NCBI GenBank assembly: GCA_045638085.1 | Contig: JAZUAQ010000163.1 | Coordinates: 1-27,012, forward strand | Reading direction: 5' to 3' | Source of the DNA: SIG459 sp045638085 | GTDB lineage: Bacteria > Bacillota > Clostridia > Oscillospirales > Oscillospiraceae | Length of the DNA stretch: 27,012 nt | Shown here: piece by piece, positions 1-7,728 of the stretch | Layout: every line of letters begins with the position of its first letter | Position numbering within the stretch: the first letter of the stretch is position 1 | Made by a program: the position numbers and the translations under genes | The notes under the pieces: generated by a model | Seen by the model: the letters and a program-made list of their open reading frames with translations, nothing else | Databases searched by the model: none | Told to the model about the DNA's origin: nothing

Positions 1-32
1 TACGATCCGACTTTGTGCGCCTGACAAGATGT

Positions 33-857
33 TTAAGATTGATTGGGTAAATAAAGTTCAACGAATTCCTCAAGGCAAAGATTGTTTTCAGCCATAAATT
101 TGGCAGCATCAAGTCCGACATAACGGAAATGCCAGGGTTCATACCAACCGGTGATCTCCTCTTTATCCTTGGGATATCTTAGTATAAAACCATATTCATG
201 GCAGTGTTCCTTAAGCCACAGAAGAAGAGGCATGTTCTCAACGTCTTCTGCGACAAGATATGTCTCAGAGGAATCAACAATATCAACAGCAAGTCCCAGC
301 TGATGTTCGCTTGTGCCGGGATATGCAACAAGTTCTCTTGCCATAACCTCGGCTTCTGCATATTCAACCTCGCCGCCCCATGCTATTTGGCTGGCTTTGC
401 CGAAGAATATGTATGCCTGAGTGGAATAAGGTCTGTAAGCGGTGCTGACATAGGAACTGTAGCCGTTTTTTGCAGCGCCTTGGATAAGAGCGTTCAGTGC
501 ATCAACAGCTCGGGAGTCGAAATACTGACCGTTCATAATTTCGCTGACATCGGGAGTAAAAGACTCGGAGAGAATGTTCTTATTGTTTACAAGCTTGAGA
601 TTCCATTCATGAATGGAAAGATCAGGCAAGTCATACTTAGGTCCGGCAGGTTCATCAGGCTCGGCGGAAGGACTAACCTCAGGAATGGTAACATCATCGG
701 GTACAGAAGGAGTCACGGCAGGATTACTGATGTTGCCGGGAGCGCTTATAGATGTATCTTCGGGTACAGGAAGAGACGGAGATACTCTGGAGCTTATGAT
801 TGAAAGCAATATGACAACAAGAACAAGAAGCAAGATTCGCCACTTATGTTTTCTCAT
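33..857 (-). CDS. Membrane-anchored D-alanyl-D-alanine carboxypeptidase, VanY type (peptidase M15B)
   Basis: The 274-residue product should trim the terminal D-Ala from peptidoglycan stem peptides outside the membrane. An uncleaved signal anchor spans about residues 8-24 after a basic MRKHKWR start, followed by a Pro/Ser/Glu-rich linker (about 26-75). The catalytic domain (about 80-255) shows the M15 zinc motif SEHQLGLAVD with H185 and D192, and the second motif EPWHFRYVG with E240 and H243. The upstream STAYRPYSTQ segment is also typical of the family. The ATG has an AGGAGG site about nine bases upstream and a promoter at 921-949. It lies downstream of, and in the same direction as, a two-component operon, which suggests but does not prove co-regulation. 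VanY-like enzymes are common outside vancomycin clusters, and no vanHAX genes are present here, so resistance is not implied. Confidence 0.93.
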   Translation of the reverse strand: MRKHKWRILLLVLVVILLSIISSRVSPSLPVPEDTSISAPGNISNPAVTPSVPDDVTIPEVSPSAEPDEPAGPKYDLPDLSIHEWNLKLVNNKNILSESFTPDVSEIMNGQYFDSRAVDALNALIQGAAKNGYSSYVSTAYRPYSTQAYIFFGKASQIAWGGEVEYAEAEVMARELVAYPGTSEHQLGLAVDIVDSSETYLVAEDVENMPLLLWLKEHCHEYGFILRYPKDKEEITGWYEPWHFRYVGLDAAKFMAENNLCLEEFVELYLPNQS

Positions 858-920
858 ATTAAGTACCTCCTTTCATAGAAATTAGCTTAAATTGGGCTCA
901 TTTAAATTCCAACGCGCGGT

Positions 921-949
921 ATAATATCACAATTTATGAAAAAATGCAA
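921..949 (-). promoter_or_regulatory. Predicted sigma-A promoter of the VanY-type carboxypeptidase
   Basis: On the minus strand a -35 TTGCAT (944-949) and a -10 TATTAT (921-926) are separated by 17 bases. They lie about 65 bases upstream of the ATG, so the carboxypeptidase gene can be transcribed independently of the preceding operon. Confidence 0.5.
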
Positions 950-1014
950 GCTTTTCTCCACAGTGACAGTAAAAAGCAAATATTTTTAAGCGAAATGACC
1001 CACTTTTGTGGTCG

Positions 1015-1719
1015 TTATGCAACAGATATCTTAATATCTATCAAAGAACCGGGATGGTAAGAGCAATTGATACCCCACACAAGGGCTTCTCCACCGAGAC
1101 GCATAAAGACTTTTGCGCTGTCCTCACTTTTTCCTGACCAATTTACGATTTCAAGGTTATATCCGTATTTTTCCGAAATATATGTTGCTATATTTTTGCA
1201 ATCAGGAGCAACTTCGAAGGCTTTAAGATAATCAGCGTTGTTATAAATACATATGCCGCTTATATATAAGTAATAGATAAAACCGGAATTCGCATCGATA
1301 TAAACATCAATCCAGTTGGTCCAGTCGCCCTGATCCTGAAGCCACATTCTGCAAAGTTCAATGCTTTCGCCCTCATAGGAAACATTTATAAACTCATATC
1401 CTTCACTTACGGTTTTTCTGGGAGATGAGTCTATTAATCCTACTGAGAGAATTTCGTTGAAAATCTCTTCGCAAAACTTAATTTTAGCATTGCTGGGTTT
1501 AGCATCAACTTTAGACTTAACATACTTTTCGTTATTTATATATTTAACAAAAAGTGCGGCTTTTTCACTTTCATTTGAAGAGTTTACATCCGTTCCACCA
1601 CTGAATGCAAGAGGAAGAAAGCAGCTGATAAGAAACACCAGAAGAGCTGTGCCGATATATACATACTTTTTTGTTTTTTCAGAGAGAGAATCTCTGAACT
1701 TTTTTAATTTTGCTATCAT
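1015..1719 (-). CDS. Membrane-anchored extracytoplasmic protein of unknown function, third gene of the two-component operon
   Basis: I do not recognise this 234-residue protein. It begins with a basic, coiled-coil-like cytoplasmic stretch (about 1-18, rich in Lys and Ser). One hydrophobic segment follows (about 19-40, IGTALLVFLISCFLPLAF), then a Ser/Asn-rich linker and a mixed domain outside the membrane that contains many aromatic and acidic residues. No catalytic motif is evident. Its ATG lies two bases after the histidine kinase stop, with a GAGGAG-type ribosome binding site inside the end of the kinase gene, so the two are translationally linked. The position suggests an output or accessory sensor of the two-component system. 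It could instead be a wall-associated protein that merely shares the transcript. Confidence 0.8.
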   Translation of the reverse strand: MIAKLKKFRDSLSEKTKKYVYIGTALLVFLISCFLPLAFSGGTDVNSSNESEKAALFVKYINNEKYVKSKVDAKPSNAKIKFCEEIFNEILSVGLIDSSPRKTVSEGYEFINVSYEGESIELCRMWLQDQGDWTNWIDVYIDANSGFIYYLYISGICIYNNADYLKAFEVAPDCKNIATYISEKYGYNLEIVNWSGKSEDSAKVFMRLGGEALVWGINCSYHPGSLIDIKISVA

Positions 1720-1721
1720 TT

Positions 1722-2663
1722 TTACTTCTCCTCTTTAAGGAAAATGCGTACGGTTGTGCCTTCGCCCAGGATGCTTTCATATTCAAGTTTGGTGTTATGA
1801 AGTTCAGCAATACGCTGGCAAAGTGCTAGGCCAAGTCCGGCACCATTCTGAGCACGGGATCTGGACTTATCTATCATATAAAAGGGCTCTGTAATTTTAC
1901 TGAGTTCTTCTTTTTTCATGCCGCGGCCGTGATCCTTCACATAAAGCGCATAACCGTCGTTTTCAGCTTTACCGTAAAGCTCTATGGTGTCATTTTTCTT
2001 GCTGGCTTTGCGGGCGTTATCAACGAGGTTAATCATAAGGGTTTTGAATAAGTCCGGTTCTACCTTAATCTCACCGGGTTCCCAGCGCATATCGAGGGTC
2101 ATACCGTCTGCAGATAAAGAAGGGACAGTTACAGCGGCGATGGAGCGGATGAAATAGCCTACTTCGAATTGTTTAAGTTCAAAGCCCTGCTTGCCTGCAA
2201 CAATTATATCCATAAGCTTCAGAGAAAGGGCTTCAAGTCTTTTTCCTTCTGAAAAAATATAACCTGCTGCAGTAAATCGTGTTTTGGGGTTCATTTCCTT
2301 GCTTCGAAGCATATCCGCATAGCCAATAATAGCTGTGAGGGGCGTTTTTAGCTCATGAGCAAAGCTTGCAATAAACTCCTCTCTTCTGTTGGCCACACCC
2401 TCAAGATTGCTGATAGACTGCTCCAATTCTCTGATACGCGCCCTGCTTGTGCGTATTTCATGATTATCCTTATCGGTGAAATACCAAACCAGAAAGGTTA
2501 CAATAAGGCTTCCGACGCAGGTTGCAGCTATAAGAAAAAGTATGTATATGCCGTAAAGATTAACTGCATCTGGATTATCGTTGACAACTATACATGCGCC
2601 GATGCAAAGAACCGCCATTATAACTATTGCTGCAGAAAAAAATGTCTTTAGGGATTTTTTCAT
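1722..2663 (-). CDS. Two-component sensor histidine kinase, two membrane segments, no HAMP
   Basis: This 313-residue kinase phosphorylates itself on histidine and passes the phosphate to the response regulator encoded just upstream. Two membrane segments (about 8-28 and 38-61) leave only a loop of about ten residues outside, so it probably senses within the membrane or through a partner. A short coiled coil (about 68-95) leads to the HisKA box FAHELKTPLT with the phospho-acceptor H103. The ATPase domain shows the N box (INLVDNARKA), the G1 box (DHGRGMKKEE) and the G2 box (GAGLGLALC). No HAMP or PAS domain is seen. The ATG follows the regulator stop by seven bases, with GGAGG lying in the regulator's last codons. 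The small sensor input resembles intramembrane-sensing kinases; this is an inference from topology. Confidence 0.92.
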   Translation of the reverse strand: MKKSLKTFFSAAIVIMAVLCIGACIVVNDNPDAVNLYGIYILFLIAATCVGSLIVTFLVWYFTDKDNHEIRTSRARIRELEQSISNLEGVANRREEFIASFAHELKTPLTAIIGYADMLRSKEMNPKTRFTAAGYIFSEGKRLEALSLKLMDIIVAGKQGFELKQFEVGYFIRSIAAVTVPSLSADGMTLDMRWEPGEIKVEPDLFKTLMINLVDNARKASKKNDTIELYGKAENDGYALYVKDHGRGMKKEELSKITEPFYMIDKSRSRAQNGAGLGLALCQRIAELHNTKLEYESILGEGTTVRIFLKEEK

Positions 2664-2670
2664 ATGAGCC

Positions 2671-3324
2671 TTATACCTCCAGGCGGTATCCTACCTTGTA
2701 TATTGCCTTAATTTTGTCTTCCCAGTGGAGTTTCTTTCTCAATCTCTGCACATGAAGATCAACAGTTCTGCTATCGCCCATAAAATCGCTTCCCCATACA
2801 TTTTCATAAAGGGTCTCTCTGAAAAGAGCGATATTTTTGTTTCTTGCAAACAGCAAAAGGAGTTCGAACTCTTTCATGGTAAGGGCTATTTCCCTGCTTC
2901 CGCGGCGAACGGAGCGGGAGCGTGTATCGATAATGATATCCCCTACTTCAATTTCAGTCTGGGTTTTTCCGGCACGTCTGAGAATGCTTTCAACTCTTGC
3001 AAGTAATTCAACAATCTCAAATGGCTTGGTGAGATAGTCATCGGCACCAAGCTTAAGTCCCTTTACCTTATCTTCCGTGCTTCCTTTTGCGGTCAGGAAT
3101 ATGACGGGAATATTAAGAGGCTTAATATAGTCAAGAACTTCATAACCATCGGCACCGGGAAGCATAATATCGAGAAGTACAAGATCAAAACGCTCGTTTT
3201 CAATGCAATCGCAGGCGGCAATACCGTCATAGACACAGGTGCAGTTATAGCCGGCTTCACTGAGATTCATTTCTATAAGGTCGTTTATGGGTTTTTCGTC
3301 GTCAACAATAAGAATTTTTATCAT
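2671..3324 (-). CDS. OmpR/PhoB-family response regulator
   Basis: This 217-residue transcription factor is the partner of the adjacent kinase. The receiver domain (about 1-115) has the acidic pair D8-D9, the phospho-acceptor D52 in LVLLDIMLPG, and the conserved Thr and Lys in LTAKGSTED. The winged-helix domain (about 125-217) ends with the typical SRTVDLHVQRLRKKL recognition region and VGYRLEV tail. The frame is also open from a GTG at 3333, but that codon overlaps the GGAG ribosome binding site, and the ATG at 3322-3324 has eight-base spacing and starts with the family's usual MIKILIVDD. It heads the operon with the kinase and the membrane protein of unknown function. Confidence 0.94.
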   Translation of the reverse strand: MIKILIVDDEKPINDLIEMNLSEAGYNCTCVYDGIAACDCIENERFDLVLLDIMLPGADGYEVLDYIKPLNIPVIFLTAKGSTEDKVKGLKLGADDYLTKPFEIVELLARVESILRRAGKTQTEIEVGDIIIDTRSRSVRRGSREIALTMKEFELLLLFARNKNIALFRETLYENVWGSDFMGDSRTVDLHVQRLRKKLHWEDKIKAIYKVGYRLEV

Positions 3325-3408
3325 ATATATCACTCCGAAAGTATAATAGAGCCTCTATGTATCTTCATTGTATCATATCATAAATTTATGAACATATAAT
3401 GAATCTTC

Positions 3409-4101
3409 TCAACATTCGATAATATTCCTTAGTTTATCAATTGCTTTTTTCTCTATTCGGGACACATAGCTTCTGCTAATATTGCAAATTGATGCCACTT
3501 CGCGCTGAGTTTTTGGCTCATTGTTATAAAATCCATAGCGTAATTTTATTATTTCCGCTTCACGTGGATCAAGAGCAGTGTCAATATAGTTAATCAGTTG
3601 TTTGCATGTTTCGATTGTGCTGAGGTTTTCAAACAGATCATCATCGCTTGATAAAACATCTATCAGCGAAAGTCCGCTACCGTCACTGTCATAATCTATT
3701 GCATCGGACAAACTGAGCTCACCAGATGTTTTCTTAATACTTCTAAAATGCATTAGAACTTCATTTTCTATACATCTGCTGCAATATGTTGTAAGCTTTA
3801 CTTTTTTATCGGGCTTATAACTGCTTACTCCTTTTATCAACCCGATTGTTCCTATAGAAATCAAATCATCGGTATCGGAGCCCTGAGCATAGTATTTTTT
3901 TATAATATGGGCAACTAAACGCAAATTGTGTTCAATAAGCTTATTTCTTGAAGCAATGTCGCCTTTTGTAACCCATTCGTCTATATATCTTTTCTCATCC
4001 TCGTTCTTTAGGGGCTTCGGAAAGGAATTTCCGCTTCCGTTTCCAAGATGAAGCGCTAAAAGTGCATTACTGAAAAGAAGCATAAACGTTGCAGAAAGCA
4101 T
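3409..4101 (-). CDS. sigK: RNA polymerase sporulation sigma factor, sigma-K type, with pro-sequence
   Basis: This 230-residue protein matches sigma-K from memory over its full length: the hydrophobic N-terminus (about 1-20), then the SFPKPL segment, then IEHNLRLVAHIIKKY and DLISIGTIGLIKGV of region 2, and the helix-turn-helix TQREVASICNISRSYVSRIEKKA of region 4. Sigma-K directs late mother-cell transcription (coat and spore maturation). The hydrophobic leader corresponds to the pro-sequence removed by the SpoIVFB membrane protease in Bacillus; some clostridia lack it. The gene is not interrupted by a skin-type element. GGAGG lies six bases before the ATG. Sigma-E is the closest alternative, but its leader is longer. 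Confidence 0.93.
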   Translation of the reverse strand: MLSATFMLLFSNALLALHLGNGSGNSFPKPLKNEDEKRYIDEWVTKGDIASRNKLIEHNLRLVAHIIKKYYAQGSDTDDLISIGTIGLIKGVSSYKPDKKVKLTTYCSRCIENEVLMHFRSIKKTSGELSLSDAIDYDSDGSGLSLIDVLSSDDDLFENLSTIETCKQLINYIDTALDPREAEIIKLRYGFYNNEPKTQREVASICNISRSYVSRIEKKAIDKLRNIIEC

Positions 4102-4125
4102 TATCTACCTCCAACATGCGGTTTT

Positions 4126-4154
4126 ATATAAATATATTAGACAATGCTTGTCAA
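4126..4154 (-). promoter_or_regulatory. Predicted promoter of sigK
   Basis: On the minus strand TTGACA (4149-4154) and TTATAT (4126-4131) are 17 bases apart, about 25 bases before the sigK start. This looks like a vegetative sigma-A promoter. I see no good sigma-E -10 (CATACA-like) at this spacing. The -35 overlaps the dyad at 4140-4152. Confidence 0.45.
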
Positions 4155-4155
4155 A
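4137..4155. promoter_or_regulatory. Dyad of two inverted SpoIIID-like boxes between sigK and the divergent gene
   Basis: The sequence contains GACAATGCTTGTC (4140-4152), a 5-base inverted repeat with a 3-base centre. Each arm, extended outward (TTAGACAATG on plus, TTTGACAAGC on minus), agrees at nine of ten positions with the published Bacillus SpoIIID consensus WWRRACARNY. SpoIIID activates sigK in Bacillus. Binding here is an inference from similarity to the consensus. Confidence 0.35.
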
Positions 4156-4169
4156 GATAAATTATTTTA

Positions 4170-4198
4170 TTGCCTTTCGAAACGATATCTCCTATAAT
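4170..4198 (+). promoter_or_regulatory. Predicted sigma-A promoter of the nucleotidyltransferase gene
   Basis: TTGCCT (4170-4175) and a consensus TATAAT (4193-4198) are separated by 17 bases. The start codon follows 34 bases later, after an AAAGGGG ribosome binding site (4217-4223). Confidence 0.6.
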
Positions 4199-4232
4199 AT
4201 AATTAAACAATTTATGAAAGGGGCGCTTTATA

Positions 4233-5135
4233 ATGTCAAAAATCATGGTAGTAATGGCTGCGGGTCTTGGTTCAAGATATGGCGGTGACAAACAGGTTGT
4301 CGGCATCGGCCCCTCAAACGAGGTTCTTTTTCAATATTCAGTATATGATTCCATCAAATCCGGATTTGATAAGATAGTAATTATCATTAAACAAGGTCTG
4401 GAAAACATTGTTTTTCCAATCGTTGAAAAAATGAGTTCCTCCAATCCCCAGATCGAATTTTCTATCGCATATCAGGATTTCAGACCCATTGACGGAATTG
4501 AAATATCAGGAAATCGGACAAAACCTCTTGGAACGGTTCATGCATTAATGAGCGCAAGGGAATTTCTGGACAGCGATTTTGCTGTTATTAACGCAGATGA
4601 TTTTTATGGAAGAACTGCGTTCGATGCGCTCAGCAAAGCAATGGATAATTTCGATGCAAACTCCAACGCAACACTTATAACCTATTCCCTCAATAAAACG
4701 TTGAGTATAAATGGCACTGTAACCCGCGGGCTTTGTCGTGTTGAAAATGAAATGCTACAGGGCATTTATGAGGCCTATAAAATCAAAACTGGCGATGATG
4801 GTTTAATTTATGAATCTCTGGGTGACACCGTTCGGGTATTGGATTCAGAAACTCCAGTTTCAATGAATATGTGGGCCTTCAGTAAGAACACTGTACCCTA
4901 TATGCTTGATTATCTAAAGGATTTCATTATTACGCTTTCTCCCAACGATAACCGCAGCGAATGTGTTCTCCCCATAATGGTGGATGCGCTTATGACTTCA
5001 GGAATATTGAATGTATCCGCATTGCCGACTGTTGAAAAATGGTTTGGAATAACATATCGCGAGGACCTTGAAGAGGCCAAAGTAAAGATTAAAGAGCGAC
5101 ATCTCGAAGGCGAGTACCCCGCTAAACTCTTTTAA
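4233..5135 (+). CDS. Nucleotidyltransferase-fold protein (sugar-phosphate nucleotidyltransferase-like)
   Basis: The 300-residue product opens with VMAAGLGSRYGG (about 7-18), the nucleotide-binding loop of the NTP-transferase superfamily that activates sugar phosphates or choline-type substrates. A metal-binding acidic segment VINADDFYGR (about residue 118) is also present. The usual Pro-Lys after the Gly-rich loop is replaced by GGDKQV, so the substrate cannot be assigned from the motif. The domain fills most of the protein, with no hexapeptide-repeat acyltransferase tail. It is a single-gene unit with its own promoter and a strong terminator shared with the converging lipid kinase gene. GalU/RmlA-like annotation would be only approximate. 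Confidence 0.85.
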   Translation: MSKIMVVMAAGLGSRYGGDKQVVGIGPSNEVLFQYSVYDSIKSGFDKIVIIIKQGLENIVFPIVEKMSSSNPQIEFSIAYQDFRPIDGIEISGNRTKPLGTVHALMSAREFLDSDFAVINADDFYGRTAFDALSKAMDNFDANSNATLITYSLNKTLSINGTVTRGLCRVENEMLQGIYEAYKIKTGDDGLIYESLGDTVRVLDSETPVSMNMWAFSKNTVPYMLDYLKDFIITLSPNDNRSECVLPIMVDALMTSGILNVSALPTVEKWFGITYREDLEEAKVKIKERHLEGEYPAKLF

Positions 5136-5136
5136 A

Positions 5137-5165
5137 AAAAGACCGGTTTTTAACCGGTCTTTTTT
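5137..5165. terminator. Shared terminator between converging genes
   Basis: A 13-base perfect inverted repeat (5137-5149 and 5153-5165) with a TTT loop, a GACCGG core, and A and T tracts at the two ends. It can therefore stop transcription of the nucleotidyltransferase gene (plus) and of the lipid kinase gene (minus), whose stop codon overlaps it. Confidence 0.85.
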
Positions 5166-6054
5166 ATAGCAATATATCGATTCCAGGACTGCAGTTAAAA
5201 ATTAGGACATCCTGATGGAATCCGCCGTCTTCACCGTCTCTGGTCCAGGCAACGGGTTCATCGAACATAATACGAATCTCCTTGCTTTTAAGAAAGATAA
5301 CGCTGTTTTTGTTAAAGTTATTGCTTAAAACGCTTGTGATTATATCGTTCAGGTCTTTAATCGCCTGAGGAGTCTTTATAAGCAGCACTTCAAAAAGTCC
5401 ATCTGACAAAGAGACATTACTGCTGTCAAGCTTCAGAAAGCCAGCAACGGAGGTTGCGTTTGTTATAGCGCCGAATATAAAATTATCGCTAATAACCCCG
5501 TCATCATACTCTATCACCGCATGATGTCCGCTAAGCTTGGGAATCTGCTTAATTCCTTCCAATGTATATGCAAGATGACCAAGGGTCTGTTTTGCTTCCT
5601 GAGGAGTAGCATAACTAACATCGGTAAATGCGCCAAATGCAGCTATATAGGCAAAATATTTATCAGCACCAAAATGACCAATATCAATGGACACTGCTTC
5701 GCCCTCAATGATTCTTCTTGCGCATTCGAGAGGTTGCTTATGGTCAAGCCCCAATGTGCGAGCTACATCGTTGGCGGTACCCATGGGTATATAACCGATG
5801 GGACGCTTTTCAGGAAGTTTCATCATGCCGAAGGCAGTTTCGCTTAAAGTGCCATCTCCGCCAATACAGACAACAATATCAAAATTAAGCCCATGCTCAG
5901 CAACAAGATCCGGTATGTGGCCCGGATATCTACTGAAAAATACAGTTGGAATAATATCCGCAGCACAAAATTCATTGAGCACCTCAGACATAATGGACTT
6001 ATACTGACTTTTTCCCGCATTGGGATTCACTATAAGCATCAATTTTTTAGCCAC
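5164..6054 (-). CDS. Diacylglycerol/lipid kinase of the YegS/DgkB family
   Basis: This 296-residue soluble kinase probably phosphorylates diacylglycerol or a related lipid at the inner face of the membrane, recycling it into phospholipid synthesis. The catalytic DAGK domain shows NPNAGK (10-15), the nucleotide-binding CIGGDGTLSE (64-72) and PMGTANDVART (90-100). The C-terminal beta domain ends in WTRDGEDGGFH, the usual metal-site region. The start is GTG at 6052-6054, with GGAGGTGA six bases upstream and a promoter at 6080-6108. Length is usual for the family (about 290-310). The exact lipid substrate cannot be read from sequence. Confidence 0.93.
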   Translation of the reverse strand: MAKKLMLIVNPNAGKSQYKSIMSEVLNEFCAADIIPTVFFSRYPGHIPDLVAEHGLNFDIVVCIGGDGTLSETAFGMMKLPEKRPIGYIPMGTANDVARTLGLDHKQPLECARRIIEGEAVSIDIGHFGADKYFAYIAAFGAFTDVSYATPQEAKQTLGHLAYTLEGIKQIPKLSGHHAVIEYDDGVISDNFIFGAITNATSVAGFLKLDSSNVSLSDGLFEVLLIKTPQAIKDLNDIITSVLSNNFNKNSVIFLKSKEIRIMFDEPVAWTRDGEDGGFHQDVLIFNCSPGIDILL

Positions 6055-6079
6055 GGATTATCACCTCCATTACTCACGT

Positions 6080-6108
6080 ATTATACTATTATTATGTGCT
6101 ATGCTCAA
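6080..6108 (-). promoter_or_regulatory. Predicted sigma-A promoter of the lipid kinase gene
   Basis: On the minus strand TTGAGC (6103-6108) and a consensus TATAAT (6080-6085) are 17 bases apart, some 25 bases before the GTG start. Confidence 0.6.
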
Positions 6109-6183
6109 GTATAGAAATTGTAAAGATTTTGTAAGTTTATTATATCTAAATTGTTAACAGTTATTTTGCCCCCATAATATTTC

Positions 6184-6212
6184 TTGCCTCAAAATCAAAA
6201 TAATGTTATTAT
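6184..6212 (+). promoter_or_regulatory. Predicted sigma-A promoter of the parvulin-like gene and cysK
   Basis: TTGCCT (6184-6189) and TATTAT (6207-6212) are separated by 17 bases. A TAAGGAG ribosome binding site (6238-6244) and the ATG at 6251 follow. Confidence 0.55.
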
Positions 6213-6250
6213 ACAGCTTGTCTTAATAAAGATATGTTAAGGAGATATTT

Positions 6251-7723
6251 ATGAACAAAAAAATTATATCTTTCATTCTTGTAATTATAATTGCTTTTTC
6301 CTTCTCGATGAGCGTTATGGCTTCTTCTCCTGATGTTCAGATTGTTGAACACGAGACCTATGACTACCACAGCGCATACGAAAGCTTCTCCCCCGAAGAT
6401 GTTGTCTTCACTGTTAATGGCGTTGAGGTTACCTGGAAGGAATATTTCAGCTGGCTTTATAACATCGTTATGCAGTACGAAATGTACTACGGTGCAATGG
6501 ACACATGGGATGCTCCTGCAGCTGACGGTAGCGGCACTATGGAAGAAAGCTTCAAGGCATATGCAGAACTGATAAGCTCCAGATATGCTTTTGTTACCGA
6601 GGAAGCTAAGCGTCTTGGTCTTGAACTCAGCGAAGAAGATATCGAAGGCATTGACCTTGCCTATAAATCCGATGCTGAATATTACGAGGCCAATGGAGTT
6701 GAGAGTTTCGAGGATTTCCTTAAGGAAACCTACATGGACGAGGAATATTATCGCTACATAATTGCAGCGCAGTACCACTACAGAAATATTTTTGTCAACA
6801 GCTATGGAGTGGACGGCGCTGATATAAGCGATGAAGAGGTTTATAAATTCATCGATTCCAACGGAATTCTCCATTCAAAGCATATCCTCTTCCTCACCCT
6901 TGATTCCCAGAATATGCCTCTTGACGAGGCTGCAAAGGCAGAAAAGCTTGCTGCTGCAGAAAGCACTCTTGCTGAGCTCAGGGCAATCGACAATACCGAA
7001 GAAAGACTCGCAAGATTTGATTCGCTTATGAATGAACTTAGCGAGGACGGCGGTCTTATCGCCAATCCCGATGGCTATTACTTTGGACCCGGTGAGATGG
7101 TTACCGAATTTGAAAACGGCACCAAAGCACTTGATAACTATGAAATTTCCGAAATTATCGAGTCTCCCTACGGCTATCATATAATCATGCGCCTTCCCAT
7201 TGAGGCCGATGCAATCTATGAGGAAGGTATGTCCTTCCGTTTCCTCGCCGCCTCCGGCAACTTTGACAGTGAATTCAGCAAAAATCTTGAAGCTGCAGAG
7301 ATTATATATACCGATAAATTCGCCGACCTCAAGCTTGAAGATATCTTCGATATAATTGTTGTTACTGAGGAAGTTCCCATTCCCTCTGCTGCTCCCGAAA
7401 CTGACAGTACTGCAGCAAGCCAGAAGGATTATTCCCTCATTGTAAACACCGAAAATACTCAGAAACTCACTTACGGCGAAAAGTTCTTCCTTATCGCAAT
7501 CATTGCCATACTCATATACACTGTACCTGTTTTCGTTTATCGCTTCAAAGTTAAAGGATGTGCACTTGAAAACAAAGCAGCAATCAAATTCACCGCAATA
7601 TACGGTGTAATTATGCTTGTAATCCTCGGCACCATTCTTGTAATTATGGATTATATTCCCATCGCAATTGCTCTTCTCATCTGGAGCTATATTAACTTCT
7701 ATGTAATTTCTTATAAGGCCTGA
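6251..7723 (+). CDS. Exported parvulin-like peptidyl-prolyl isomerase with C-terminal membrane segments
   Basis: The 490-residue protein carries a cleavable-looking signal peptide (about 1-24, ending VMA-SS), a helical SurA/PrsA-like N-terminal region (about 45-195) and a parvulin domain (about 205-320) that begins HSKHILFL (H208, H211) and ends YGYHIIM (H310). Such proteins help exported proteins fold. Unlike PrsA it has no lipobox cysteine. Instead, after an acidic/Ser-Thr linker, three hydrophobic segments follow (about 412-432, 447-466, 468-486), so the foldase domain would be tethered by its C-terminus. The isomerase domain contains an inserted acidic helix, so activity is uncertain. The gene is followed five bases later by cysK, apparently on the same transcript. 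Confidence 0.88.
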   Translation: MNKKIISFILVIIIAFSFSMSVMASSPDVQIVEHETYDYHSAYESFSPEDVVFTVNGVEVTWKEYFSWLYNIVMQYEMYYGAMDTWDAPAADGSGTMEESFKAYAELISSRYAFVTEEAKRLGLELSEEDIEGIDLAYKSDAEYYEANGVESFEDFLKETYMDEEYYRYIIAAQYHYRNIFVNSYGVDGADISDEEVYKFIDSNGILHSKHILFLTLDSQNMPLDEAAKAEKLAAAESTLAELRAIDNTEERLARFDSLMNELSEDGGLIANPDGYYFGPGEMVTEFENGTKALDNYEISEIIESPYGYHIIMRLPIEADAIYEEGMSFRFLAASGNFDSEFSKNLEAAEIIYTDKFADLKLEDIFDIIVVTEEVPIPSAAPETDSTAASQKDYSLIVNTENTQKLTYGEKFFLIAIIAILIYTVPVFVYRFKVKGCALENKAAIKFTAIYGVIMLVILGTILVIMDYIPIAIALLIWSYINFYVISYKA

Positions 7724-7728
7724 TTTTT

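Noticed and set aside
997..1013. Terminator after the unknown membrane-anchored protein gene
   Set aside because: GACCAC/GTGGGTC pairs imperfectly and has no T tract in the minus direction; too weak to list.
33..3333. Vancomycin-resistance cluster (VanR/VanS/VanY)
   Set aside because: A two-component system and a VanY-type enzyme occur together, but no vanH, ligase or vanX is present, and such carboxypeptidases are common in ordinary Firmicute genomes.
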